This document shows positions 24,316 to 36,038 of a DNA stretch of 64,000 bases, one piece after another. The stretch lies in assembly GCA_947172415.1 (NCBI GenBank), contig OX359198.1, positions 1,953,401-2,017,400 on the forward strand. Direction: 5' to 3'. Source of the DNA: Chondrosia reniformis (Eukaryota; Porifera; Demospongiae; Chondrillida; Chondrillidae). Each line of letters opens with the position of its first letter. The stretch's first letter is position 1. The position numbers and the translations under genes are program-made. The notes beneath the pieces were generated by a model. The model was not told the origin of the DNA and ran no database searches. It saw only the letters and a program-made list of their open reading frames with translations.

Positions 24316-25960
24316 TCAATATGGCAACATGTTCACATCTTCATCCTCCCTTCTCTTATCTTCACCTGCTTCATACCAATCCTTCATTTTCCTCTTCCCA
24401 AAGTATCCAAGAGCAGCCACTAACAAGGTCGATATTACATATTCCATCAACTTGGTGCTATCAAAGAGAGGTGACACGTCCCTGTAATGTCTCAACAAGG
24501 CAATAACATACAGTGACAAGCCTGTATAAATGAACACTATAGCAATGCAAAAAAAGATAGTTGCATAATTGCTACAAATGCAACAATTCTTAGGATGTCT
24601 CAACATCAGATACACTTCATGTAGAATGACTACAATTGCTGCTAACAGTAAAATATACCAGAAAGAGTAAGTTACAGTTTCTAAGGGTGAGTCTAAAAAG
24701 AATATTACAAGATACACAATGGCTACTCCAAACATTTGAATACTATAGAGTGGACCTGCCCATCCAAGAGATATCGCATGACATCTGATCACCCTCCTCC
24801 ATCTTGGAGATATTTGCTGCTGGTTATAATTAGATGTATCATAAAGATATTTGTTTATTTTGTTATAAATGAGTGGATATTGACCTATAAAGATGATGAA
24901 TATTAACACTGCAATCGTAAGAGCAATCACACAGTCTGGAAGGAAAAACTCGGGATAGTACTCTTCATGTGACACCAGAAATAGAGTACATTTTAAGTTG
25001 CTCGCGAAATAATAACTGAGATAAAACAGAGACAGACACCAAGTAAAGAGTTTGAATCTTTTTATTTGTCTCTTTTGACTCTGATTCAGAACAAAAATGA
25101 AAATTTTATTCTCACTTCTGATGAGTCTTATCATTAGCAAATTTCCAAGAATCACTACCCCAACAACAGCAATGTTCTTTGCTAGAGTGTAGGTCCAACT
25201 TGAAGGAGTAAAAGATTTTAGTATGCCATCAGGTGAAAATGTATCTAGTGATAATCCATATGGTTTTCCCTCATACCACATTGGTGCATATCGAAAGAAC
25301 ACCCCTTGTGGGTCATTCATCACCTTTAATAACAGAAAGTATAGTAAATCAATAAACTGAAACAGTGTGCATAGTACTACTTGAAAGTGATCATAAATAT
25401 ATATACAATATAGCTATCCTTATAATTATAATGAAAGTGCGGCATATATACAAGTTCTGCATATAGTCACTTACATTAGCTGCAAAGTCCTCCAAAAGGG
25501 AAGGATCACATAAAGTTGGAACAGACAAGCAAAGTGATTGAGGTAGGATATGTGAGCCCTTTCTGAGGACATGAAACATGAGCGGAGGTAGTACTAAATA
25601 GTAATAATAGTGGTACCACATAAATATATCACAATCCTTAGTGTTCCACTGACAACAAGACTTCTCTATATCTAACACTGTATTATTCTGACTAGATACA
25701 TTGATCATTTTGAAGTGGAACACTTTGACTATCTGTGAAAAATTGAAAATTTCCTTTATATCCAGTGGATTGCCAAAGTAATCACGAATACCAAAGTGCT
25801 TGTTTCCACTTCTGAGGGCATCCATCATCTGATCTAAATTCTCTACACATTCCTTGTTCTTGTAACTTTCCTCTCCACTTGTGTATCTAACCTGAAGCAG
25901 TACTAGTATCAGTAAGTAGACAGTGTAGGTCGAGGATAGAGGACACTTTAGATAAGTCAT
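24316..25960 (-). CDS. Unrecognised seven-helix membrane protein, copy 2
   Basis: Exons 25960-25475 and 25323-24316 join as in copy 1, giving 497 residues. The splice sites are intact and the frame is open. The exon 1 product differs from copy 1 at scattered sites (MTYLKCPLSSTYT against MTSVKCPLSWTFT; FSQIVKVFHF against FSKRIKVFHF). Helix 3 differs (VIALTIAVLIFIIFIG against VIALMIEVLGFIILIG), as does the loop after helix 4 (FLDSPLETVTYS against FIRSPFESVIYT). The acidic tail is three residues shorter. It is close to identical to copy 3, its counterpart in the second duplicon. Confidence 0.7.
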
Positions 25961-26805
25961 AGCTGCGCTTCGATCTCAATCAGCTGCAGAGATGGGTAAT
26001 TTAGAAAAAATTAGAACGCTTTAAAGAATTAACAAAGCTATATATTTTCATTTATACCATGCATACTCTTATATACACTGGTCTGGTAGCGCAAGCATTC
26101 ATCTATATAGTTTGGGATGGTATAAATAGGCTGCATTCACTGTATGTCAACAACCATATACACTTGTATTATTCTTTTTGAGTGCAAACTGAATGACTAA
26201 TTTAATATTGCCGTTTCACTACGGATTTTCATTTTGATTAATATGTTACGTAGCCACAAACACGGGGAGATCCCCAGGTACCACAATTACGCATATTATG
26301 TTTGACTAAAATTAACCTGATTCAGAATGACAATACATATGTATATACGTACGTATATATACTTTCAAGTTGCCAATTTATCTACAGTATAATACATCCT
26401 AATACTCACTCAAGCAACTCAAACAATTAAGAACTGTATTGACACATGGATAAACCTATACATAGACAGTGTAAAACATCTTTCTTATGCACCATTCCAT
26501 AAGTACGGGAGGAAAATTTACACTGCTACAGGAAAATTATATTGTTAAAATTATGCTCACAAAACGCTGGAATTTAATGTTTATATAATTCAGAATATAT
26601 CATGTTACCAGGACAACTGGGTGATATCTGGGCTTTTATAAACCTTATATTTCATACTTGAACTAGTGATAAATGTTTATCACCAGTAGGCCTACTCATA
26701 TTTATAATTACTTATCATTACATTACCTTATCATCACCTTGCAATACCTTATTATCAACTTAAAGTTTACAATTGATTCAAGTCATACCTGATATATATT
26801 TATTA

Positions 26806-27183
26806 AAGTAAATAAAAAACATTTACAAAAATGATGTTAGAAGTAGAAATGGCAGTGTTCACTAATACATCTGCAAAAAGTATCGAAACAAGACACTGAT
26901 TATATGATAAGGCTAATCATACAGAAGTTGCATATATACTGAAATTTAAGTAACTTAACCATACACTTCTGTGTTTGGGCGCACTAACCTTAAGTAGGAA
27001 TGGTGCGCCCAAACACAGAAGTGTATGGTTAAGTTACTTAAATTTCAGTATATATATGCAACTTCTGTATGATTAGCCTTATCATATAATCAGTGTCTTG
27101 TTTCGATACTTTTTGCAGATGTATTAGTGAACACTACCATTCCTACTTCTAACATCATTTTTGTAAATGTTTTTTATTTACTT
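26806..27183. mobile_element. Foldback element with 180 bp arms
   Basis: Arms 26806-26984 and 27003-27183 are almost perfect reverse complements, with an 18-base loop. The outer ends read aagtaaataaaaaacattta and its inverse. The corresponding sites near 46535 and 38170 lack it and read straight through tttattatacca(a/c)ac. The arms carry no coding capacity. Confidence 0.85.
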
Positions 27184-27730
27184 GTATTCCCACTTTTTTC
27201 CTCTTAATATTACTAGTTTTAAGTTTTCTTGGCGAAGATCTCAAAATAACGTCTTAGACAAGAGAAATATGCCGAAAACCATGATCTCTTAATTAAAAAA
27301 TGGCGTCCGAGAAGACCACAATTTTCGCTCTTCACAATTAACATGCTTATTGTAGAGCGCATTCAGATTTAGGGCTGTCTATTCCCTAGTTTCGAAATAT
27401 TTATGACGATTTATAACTAGTACGTGCCCGCACAAGTTCGCATATTAGCGCTAGTCTATTCAATAAAAGAAGAAGAAGAAGAAGAAGAAAAAATGAATTT
27501 TGGAAGTGGGTCTATTCCTAGTTAGCCGCTTTTTGAACGTTATAGAGCGTGTAGAGCGTCGAAACATGTTTTGGCATTTAGGAAAGCGTGCATTAATCGC
27601 TGCAAATAACCGAATATAACCGAAAATCGCTTCGTTGGCGATTTATGAGGTGTTGATTGCTAATACATTGGATAGGGCGGCCATTTTTTTTCCGGCCATT
27701 CCTACTTAGAGAGTACTACCGTACTCTCTG
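27184..27730. mobile_element. Remainder of the insertion absent from the second duplicon
   Basis: Together with the foldback arms this stretch is missing from the equivalent site at about 46537. It is less AT-rich than the surroundings, has an (aga)n tract at 27468-27490, and ends with a short hairpin (agagagtac / gtactctct) at about 27707-27728. No protein is recognised. It may be the body of the same transposon or an older host element. Confidence 0.5.
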
Positions 27731-29810
27731 ATACCAAACTCAAGTGTGGTATAACTTGTACTTATAATACAAACCGAGTTCATGATATCAATTAATATTT
27801 TGACAATGCAATTGTAATGACTTTATAATATGTGTCTTGTGCTTTGCAGTTTCACTCAAAACGTTCAGTAAATCTATTAAAGTAAACATTTGTATGCAAG
27901 CTTGTGTTATGTTCAGTTATACAAGTGAAATGTCATATTTATAAATATTTATAAACAGTGTTTTAGCTTCACACAAATATGTCTCTGTACTCTTTTATAC
28001 ATGTGTTTACAGTAAAGAAGTTAACTATATACATACAAACTGTAACTCCCAACTGAACTATCAGTACTTACTAGTTAATCTTCATGTACATATCTGTAGA
28101 CCAGTGGTAAGTCGCGCGATCGACGTCACAATGTACGTATATATAATGCTAAGAGAACCGAGTTTTTCTAGACTTTTAACAAGAAATTAAAGGCATTATA
28201 CGAAATCCCAAGATAGTTGTTATTCAATTTGTGCATGCTCAGACACAAATCCTGCCAAAACATGTTATTATATCAACCACTGTCATGTGGTGTTTCACAG
28301 AGAAACAGATATAAAGAAAATGTCAATTAAACAAAGTAATTCTCTACCTACGTACATATAGCAGTTACAGATATGTGGGTCATATTAAAAAGATGTTCAC
28401 ATTATGTCACAAATTAATGTTTGTTTCTTTCATGTACATCCATTAAAAAAGACTTTGGAGAAACTGGCTGGTCTAAATTTCAATCAGCTGCTAGGTAAAT
28501 ATACCTGACTTACATATGTAAAGTTTGTTCTACAAGTGAGAGCCACATTAACAATTGATTACTTAATTTTACCAAGCCAGTTTCCAATTGAATGGTTGCC
28601 TGGGAACTGCACCTGGTTGCTATGGAGACTCTTTTATGAAATAAATGAAGGTACATAGGGTTTAATACAGAAGCAAGCAAGATGCACAATGTAAGTACAT
28701 TTAGAAAAGGCCAGCACTGTAACCACTCCCCCAAATGAGTGTAGCCATAGGGAGCTGTAATGGACCCCAAATCAGGTATACCCATTAGTTCATTTGAAGA
28801 ATTCCTCTATCTAGTTACCATGGATACTAAGTAAGAGTAAAACAAATATATAGATTATCTAAGTAGCTATACAAAAACAAGAAACTTTCTGAACAGTTTT
28901 ACAATTTACCTACCAGCTAATGTCAAAGCTAACTTTAACAATCTTGCTCAAAGGGATTTTACAGTTTCACAGCCATTTATATTGGTAAGCCTGTACTACA
29001 CTGTCACACATATATACCCAAACTGAACTATGGGAGCCAGGACTTACTAGTTACTATAGGGGCTGGTATATGTAGACATGCTAAATATGGCAGTCTTATT
29101 GAACAGATGTAGTTTACAGTTGTTATACTCACTTCTGATTCCATGCAAATTTTTCTTGATCCAATATTTTCTTTCGTTATCTTCTCCCACCAGGATGGGT
29201 TAAGCCATTAATTTTAATGATTCCCTATCACTCAGTCCTTCTAGCTTTTTCATTGGACATGTTGCTAGGTAACAGACATTTGACTTGCATGACAATTCTT
29301 CTGTATACATACATCAAATAAAGTATATATAGGCTGCTTTGCGTAAACAAAAATGCATAGACGTATACTTGAAGTTTAAATTAGATTTAGAATAGTCTCA
29401 CAAGTAAGTATTCTTATTGATTAATGTGCGATTCTTAACATTGTAACTTAGATGAAAACAAACTTTAATTAAACTTATTAAAGTATTGGGTTAGGTATAT
29501 ACAGTATTAGGTATAATATAGTTTGTCTGATTCCTTAAACAAGATAACCTACCAATCAGTGTACATGTAGTTAAGGGCATGTACAACGCCAAAGTTCATC
29601 AATTGAGCGTCAATAGCAACGGCCATTTTGGACTCCCTAAAAATTGATTTAGCAATAATAAACAAAGTCTTTGCATGAAACATGTCAATTCATGCACTCG
29701 CAAGAGGTTGTGCATTAGAAATGATTACTGCTGAAATTAACAATTAGAGGTTCATAAAGAGATATTAATAGCTTGCTTGTTAATTAATTAAACACTGGAC
29801 ATGCTATGAT

Positions 29811-30900
29811 TTGCTTCGCTGGATAGTCATGCACGTTTTCGAGTCTAGCAATAATAACTTGCTAAATAGGCTAGGTCATGTACTACATGTTGTCTATTGT
29901 TCTCGTACATGTTATCTATTGTTCTGGAACATGATCTCGAATGCAATAAACAGAATTTTAATTTCACGATTTTCCGCCAAGTTCACGATGTTTCCCGCCG
30001 ACAATTTCTAATAAAAAGGCGAGGAATTTTTCATTCTTTGGCCTCCGGGCTATCAACTCTGGAGGTTTACTTTGGTGTGGATCGATGCGAAAACCATTCT
30101 TGGAGTACGAGTAATGGTACATGCCTATCCGAAGGGTCATCGGTGTTCGTATAGTGGGGTGGTCTCTCTACCTATGGGTTAGTGCCTGGAGATGTATCTC
30201 ACTATTAATCCTGCTTGTGTGTTAAATTGGCACTTGCGGATTCTTGCTATACGACCCGTACCTGGAGGTTGGTGTGGTCCAGTGCCACTACGTAGTCGGT
30301 CAGGAAGCTATTGTAGGCTGCCACATCAGGTTGGTTTGGAAGAAATTGCATTTGCATTTGGAATTTTACATGCGCATGTGCTCAATGTTTATGTCCGTAT
30401 GCTGGTAATTATATATTCTCTAATTCTTTTCTTATAGTTCATCGATGGGTCCCTACTCTAAAGCGACCTGGCCGATCCCAATGAGCTAAAGTCTGTGTAC
30501 AGTGCTCTCAAGCTGCGTTGTGTGCACATGATGATTCTCATTGGTGGGAGTTTGTGGTCCGCCAGGGTCGGGCCTGTTCTGTCCGTAACGTGAGGCAGTG
30601 CAGGACTAGTAACTGGTCACAGGTCGGTCAGGTACGCCGGACCGTTCCCGAGCAACTTCTCTTACGACGCAAGTAGTGGAAGTGTCAAACAGAGTTGAGA
30701 AACCGGAGGCCTTTTGGGGCACGAAGTACTTCCACCTCCTCGCGGTGTGCCCTGGGATCACCTTTACTACACTCAGTAAAGTGATGCAAAGCGAAGTACT
30801 GCAGCAGCGATCCAGTAATACTCAAAAGGAGAAGAAACAGCATGGTCTCTTTGCAACCATGAAGAAATTGTTGAAGAACTACATATTTTGAACTGTTTTT
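29811..30900. other. Unidentified block of higher GC, first copy
   Basis: This stretch has clearly higher GC than its flanks. It is duplicated almost unchanged at 48607-49702. Several modest open frames occur on the plus strand: at 30192-30437, about 30484-30675 with many Cys and Arg, and 30676-30891 ending KKLLKNYIF. None resembles a protein I know. They lie in different frames and could be exons of a small gene (a ttcttatag acceptor-like site lies at about 30437) or the remains of a transposon. The near-identity of the two copies reflects recent duplication and is not evidence of selection. Confidence 0.35.
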
Positions 30901-31149
30901 CTTTTTTTAAAACCAAACAAAAATGATCATTGCAGTGGTTATATACAATCCCAATTGTCGATAATAATGAATTCATAACGAGATTTGTATACATTAAAAT
31001 ATAACCCGGCACGTCGTAAATCCCTACACGTACGTAAGCATTCAGTATATACTCTTGTAAATTATCATAAAACAAGTATCAAAAGGTCAGGCATTGTCTC
31101 TTAGATGTTTTAGGAAACAGTTATGTAGCATAAATTTCATTCGTGTTGT

Positions 31150-31385
31150 AAGTAAAGCCAGAAGAAAGCAAACGAAAAAGGAAAAAAGGAAAAAGGAGAG
31201 AGTAAAATGAAAGGAAAAAGGGAAAAAGGAAGAAAGTAAACGAAAAAGAAAAAAAGAAAAAAGGAGGAGAGTCAAATGAAAGAAAAAAGGGAAAAAAGAA
31301 GAAAGTAAACGAAAAGGAAAAAAGAAAAAAGGATGAAGGTAGGAAGGTAAACGTAAAGGAACAAAGAAAAAAAGATGTATATCCT
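31150..31385. repeat. Purine-rich minisatellite
   Basis: The plus strand is almost all A and G. It is built from degenerate units of roughly 75 bases containing gtaaacgaaaa, ggagagagt and atgaaag. The second copy at about 49990-50220 differs by small length changes. The Phe-rich open frame on the opposite strand is a by-product of the repeat. Confidence 0.75.
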
Positions 31386-31701
31386 TCAATAAAAAGGAAG
31401 ATGTCAAGGTAATTTGTAGACGTATAACTAGTCCAAAAACAACCAAATTAAGCTAGTCCATCTTCCTGAAAATATTCCATTATATAGCCAAATATATGAC
31501 CGATACCTATTTTATAATTCTAGATATGCTTGCATACCAAATGTACATTGGCCGATATTTAAAGAAGATTTCAGTTTTCAAATAACTTGGTTGCTAAAAG
31601 AAAAAAATCACTTCTGATTATACAACAAAGTACCAAGTCAACATATCCTCTTCCTCCGAACTCTTTGTCCATGGCTGGACGTTGGGTGAGATCTTTGGTA
31701 T

Positions 31702-32079
31702 TTAATTGTCTATAGTCATGGAGCTGGCCGGCAAATGAAGCTGGTGGATAATTGATCGCCATTGTAACCTGCCTTTCACAAGTACATCCCAGTTGGGGAT
31801 CTTGGACAGGTCCCTATGAATGATGTCTATCCATGGCCAGTGCTGCAAGGTCCCTCCAGGTTTCCGCTTCTTCCCACATGGTTGGCACCTCAAAACCGGC
31901 TTTTGTAGCCAATGGTTGGGCATTCTCTTGAGGTGACCAAACCACTGCAACCATTTTTGACGTAACTGCTCTTCTACCGGTAGTTCCCCTGTTTCTTCGA
32001 ATTTGAAGATGTCAACATTTCTCCTCCTATCCCATAGAGTCACCCCAACAATCTCCCGTAAGCACTTCATCTGTAGCAT
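31702..32079 (-). mobile_element. LINE reverse-transcriptase C-terminal tail
   Basis: The minus-strand frame of 125 codons matches the region downstream of the polymerase in many non-LTR retrotransposons. It has KCLREIVGVTLWDRRRN, then LRQKWLQWFGHLKRM, then WIDIIHRDLSKI and a WRSIIHQ end. The polymerase core (YxDD) and endonuclease are absent, so it is a 5'-truncated copy, as is usual for LINEs. It lies just downstream of the orphan ACAT1 exons and was duplicated with them. Confidence 0.75.
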
Positions 32080-32209
32080 TAATTAAATGGCTTTTTGATA
32101 ATTCATGTTTTTATTACAGTGTATAGAAGTGAACTTGTATAATTACACATGCAATAGCTACATATTTCATATTTTAATTAAGGTGAAATAGAGAGTTTTA
32201 GTTCAAAGT

Positions 32210-33307
32210 TCATAGTTTCTCAATAACAATAGCTGCTGCTCCTCCTCCTCCATTGCAAATAGTTGCCATGCCCTTTTCACCAGATTTGAGGTTGTGCACA
32301 AGATGGCTGACTATTCTGCAGCCAGACATTCCTATTGGATGTCCAAGTGACACTGCTCCACCATGAACATTCACCTTGTCGATATCCAACTCAAGAATTT
32401 TGACATTAGCTAAAACTACCACACTGAATGCTTCATTAATCTCCCATTTGGAGATATCATCAGTTCTTAGTCCCGTTTGAGACAGCACCTTGGGAACAGC
32501 TGCAGCGGGAGCCACTGGAAAGTCAATAGGCTGTACAGCAGCATCTCCGAATCCTGTTTTTGAACAATTTAACAAAAGTAGAAAGAAATGGATATAGTTA
32601 TATTTCAAAGTATTAAAAAGACAATGTATTTAAAGGAAACAATTACTGTAATTATAAAATAGCTACTGAGTGATTTTTTTGGCATAATACAAGCATACTT
32701 TGAGAAAGTAAATATGAAGAATATTAAAACACTAACATCAATAATTTTACATCAAAATACCACTTTTCCTACATACATACAAACGAACACCTAGAAGATG
32801 CAGACTGGAAAAGGGATATACGTACTTATACAGTCTTTATATCCTTCCTACAAACTTATGATACAGGAGTTAACAGCATTAAGCCTGTGCAAAGGTGATG
32901 TATTGACTACATATGGATTATGATTACATGTCATGTATCAAAGACAAGTGGAGATGAATTGTAGCTGCTCCTTAAAGAATGAGCCTGTTTCCATAGAAAC
33001 AAAGTGGGACTAACCAATAATTCTAGCCAAGGGTTTTACTCCAAGTCTTTCAGCTGCTCTGCCTGTCATTAGAACACAGGCTGCTGCTCCGTCATTCAGG
33101 GTGCTAGCATTAGCTGGTGTTATGGTGCCTCCGTCCTTCTTGAACACTGTTGGCAGTGTGGCAAACTTTTCAAAGGAGGCTCTGCGGAACTCCTCATCTT
33201 CAGCAACTGTTACATCTGGTTTACCCTTCTTGCCAGTAATGACTACTGGAGTGATTTCCTTGGATAGTATTCCCTCCTCTGCAGCCTTTGTAGCAAGTTT
33301 ATATGAC
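32210..33307 (-). pseudogene. ACAT1 orphan duplicate of exons 2 and 3
   Basis: Minus-strand exons 33307-33015 and 32553-32210 duplicate the last two exons of the complete ACAT1 gene at 51058-59911, with the same lengths (293 and 344 bases) and splice signals. They encode the C-terminal half of a thiolase, including [12 protein letters not shown] with the catalytic His, and CNGGGGA with the catalytic Cys. No exon 1 (targeting sequence, first catalytic Cys) lies between here and the real gene. The frame is still open. Relative to the complete gene it has [10 protein letters not shown] where the family usually has Met before Trp. It is either a young pseudogene or a distal alternative 3' end reached by read-through. 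Confidence 0.75.
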
Positions 33308-33942
33308 CTATACAAACATATGTACACAGAAATACACTTAATATTCATTAAGGTTCATTTCATATTGGTATTCACAAAAAACAATACACTATATTCACAG
33401 TAGTCAAATCAGTGAGCAGTTCCTAATTCCTAATCCTAATATGAAAAAATTTGTAGGAACTGACTAGGAAAGGTATGCAAACAAAGTTTAGTACATTTTA
33501 AGGATTTCTAATCAAGTGAAAGGAATGAGAGAATCACTCTATAACGTACAGTTGCCCTATTCCTAATACATCAGTCTAATTAATTACTATCTAAATGTTT
33601 AAAAGTATTGCACAAGAAGGTAAGGTCACTTAGCAATAATGAAAAACAAGGAGATTATTACGGTAAGTTTATCTTGACTAGGGAAATGAAATCATTTCAC
33701 ATTCACGCAAGATAAAGCAAAATATAACAAATTAAAGCACATAGTTTTGTGTTAATACCTGGAAGAAAATATATTAATGTAGTAAAGCATCACTTGCTTC
33801 ATACACCTACTTACGTACAACAGGTACTGCAGCCTGAGGAACACAAAAATACTAAACTGACTTCAATTGTGGATTATCAGAAATAACAAAACACTTTCTA
33901 ATCCTAATATGGAAAACCACAGCACAAATAAGTATTCACAAA
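33308..33942. other. Gap between ACAT1 orphan exons and collagen-like copy A
   Basis: Non-coding. About 33600-33730 is repeated upstream of collagen copy C (55410-55530) and of the collagen fragment (58075-58195), so it travels with the collagen promoters. Confidence 0.5.
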
Positions 33943-35619
33943 ATGTCTGCCAAGACTACTAGTGTGGCTGTTACTACAGCTCTTCTACTTTTAACAGGAG
34001 CTGTTATCATTGAAGGAATATTCATATTTTGGATGCAACAGGAAATCAATTACATCAAGACTACCATCAACAGACCTCAGACTGCTACTGTCACAACTGA
34101 AGGAACTTCACAAATTTCTAAACAATCAACAACCTCTGAAAGTGGTAAGCAACCAAATATATGATAGAATAAAGGTTCATTACTATGTTCCATGACAAAC
34201 TGTATAATGAGCAAAACAATTACTAAATATTTCAGTATGTTCCGGTCCATAGACTTTCCTCAGCTAATGAGTTACTGTACACTATATTATGTATACAAAT
34301 ATTAGGATAGAACCAAGTACCTAAAAGTGAAGCAAACAATGCATTAATTGTTTTAATGAGAAAACGGTAGTTAATTGCACTGACCCGTGCAAGGATATGT
34401 ATGATGATAAGCAAAAATAATCACTTCGATCATTAGTTGCCAATTTAATAGGACTTCGGTCCCCCGGCCAAGATTAGAGGTCACTTGGCTGGTTTGGCAT
34501 ATTACTTTCCAGTGATTATTTTTGCTTATCATTACGGATTCAATACTTGACAGACTTGTCACCAGTGGCACAACTGACAGGAAAGCTAATTTAAAGCTTG
34601 AAATTTGGAAGATGATCCATTTAAAAGATAAGTTTGCTGTATATAGTTAGAAGAAATCTTACTCTAAAAGCAACAAACAAAATATCCACAGTTAAACTAT
34701 TACGCACATGATTAGCCTACCATACAAAAAGCATTGCACTGCTAAGTCCTTTGAGTTAACTATTTCCATGGCATGTTTTAGGTCAAACATTCACTGGTCA
34801 TGTTCTAGAGAAGAGACAGTCTACTGATACAAAAAGATGTGAGAATGTGAAGATGGGAGCTCCAGGAAGAGATGGACGAGATGGACAACCTGGAACTAAT
34901 GGTTTACAAGGACCAACAGGACCTTCTGGAAGAGATAGAAATCCAGGGGGAGATGGTAATCCAGGTAGAGATGGACGTGATGGTCCCCCAGCTGCTCCTG
35001 GTACTCCTGGTGAGAATGGATTGAAAGGTGATATTGGAGAAAAGGGAATGACAGGTCCTAAAGGAGACATGGGATCAAGTGGTGTGATCTATATCAGGTG
35101 GGGGAAAACTACTTGTCCAAATGGAGCTGATGCAGTCTATTATCTGGATCACGATGGAGTGCTAAAGGTGGAACAAGTGATTATCTCTGTCTACCAGAAA
35201 CACCTCAGTACAAGAACTATTACAGTTCTGCTGGGTATTTGCCAGAATTATATGGAGTTGAGTATGACCTAGATAATGGTGGAACTTCACTCCTCAGGCA
35301 GGTGTTCCAAGCTGACATGCCATGTGTTCTCTGCAGTGTTAGTACAAGATCAAAGATGATAATGATACCAGCTCGTTATCAGTGTCCGTCTGACTGGAAT
35401 AGAGAATATTCAGGATATCTGAAGAGTGGAGCTGAAGATGGAAATCGTTTTGGAAGAAAGGCAACAATCTGTGTAGATGAAGCTTCAGAGTCTGTACCAG
35501 GAAGTGGAGCTAACACTGACCCAGCTATGATCTTTTTAATGAGAGCTGTCTGTAATGGTCTTCCATGTCCACCTTATGAAACTAACAAACTACTTACATG
35601 TGCAGTCTGTACTCAGTGA
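33943..35619 (+). pseudogene. Membrane-anchored short-chain collagen C4-like, copy A, frameshifted
   Basis: Exon 1 (33943-34144) encodes a short head, one hydrophobic helix ([18 protein letters not shown]) and a Thr/Ser stalk. Exon 2 (34782-35619) starts at phase 1 and encodes a KRQS dibasic site, about 22 Gly-X-Y triplets, and the C4/spongin-type C-terminal domain (VIYIRWGKTTCP...LTCAVCTQ). Near 35137, comparison with copy B shows a net loss of 10 bases. This shifts the frame so that the main reading ends at about 35272; the rest of the domain continues in another frame to 35619. Unless the break is an assembly error, the protein is truncated within its C-terminal domain. Confidence 0.75.
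34405..34531. mobile_element. Short MITE in the collagen copy A intron
   Basis: A 127 bp element has perfect inverted ends, tgataagcaaaaataatcac and its inverse. It is absent from the matching intron of copy B (about 52790), so it inserted after the 19 kb duplication or was lost from copy B. Confidence 0.75.
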
Positions 35620-36038
35620 GCACTTAAGACATTGAATATAATTCTGATACAAAAGAGTGACATTTATGTAGAGCTTTGAACTTTGACCTTTGCTTAGAGT
35701 ACATTAAGCATCAAAGCATAACTTAACCTTTTGTACAATACTGTATAAATTTATTTTGAAAAGGCGACACTCTAATAATCAATTTACAGAGGTGTGAAAG
35801 AATATAAGAAATGGGAGCAAGGGTGAAATCTCGGACACAATAAATTTGAATGACAGGCCGGTGATTCATCTATATATGTTTACCATCTGGCAAGAATATA
35901 TACTAGTGTTGCATTGATAAATGACGTATAATTATTACAATTAATTATAAAGTTTACTTTAAATAACAGTTGAGCATGCATGCACTATTATAGTTTGGAC
36001 TCTGCCTAGCTAAACAGTTAATGAGTTCTGTGCATAGA
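35620..36038. other. Convergent gap, collagen copy A and inverted two-helix gene
   Basis: Non-coding. Most of it is the reverse complement of the 3' flank of the two-helix gene at 6442-6800. The junction between collagen and two-helix flanks lies at about 35640. Confidence 0.55.

Larger units (their letters stand above)
25961..29800. other. Non-coding repeat-rich block, first duplicon
   Basis: No gene is supported. The block is a duplicate of 45688-48600 and partly of 19341-21760. It is interrupted by an insertion of about 925 bp at 26806-27730. It contains one unit of the 375 bp repeat. A perfect X-box-like word lies at 29261-29273 (see findings). Confidence 0.5.

Noticed and set aside
31087-31446. 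Phe/Leu-rich minus-strand frame
   Set aside because: It is a translation of the purine-rich minisatellite, and length changes in the second copy alter it.
34798-35070. Pro-rich minus-strand frames opposite the collagen exons
   Set aside because: These are antisense shadows of Gly-X-Y coding sequence; the plus-strand gene explains them.
33943-35619. C1q or fibrinogen-type identity for the collagen C-terminal domain
   Set aside because: The motif set ([18 protein letters not shown]) is that of short-chain collagen C4/spongin proteins; C1q beta-strand motifs are absent.
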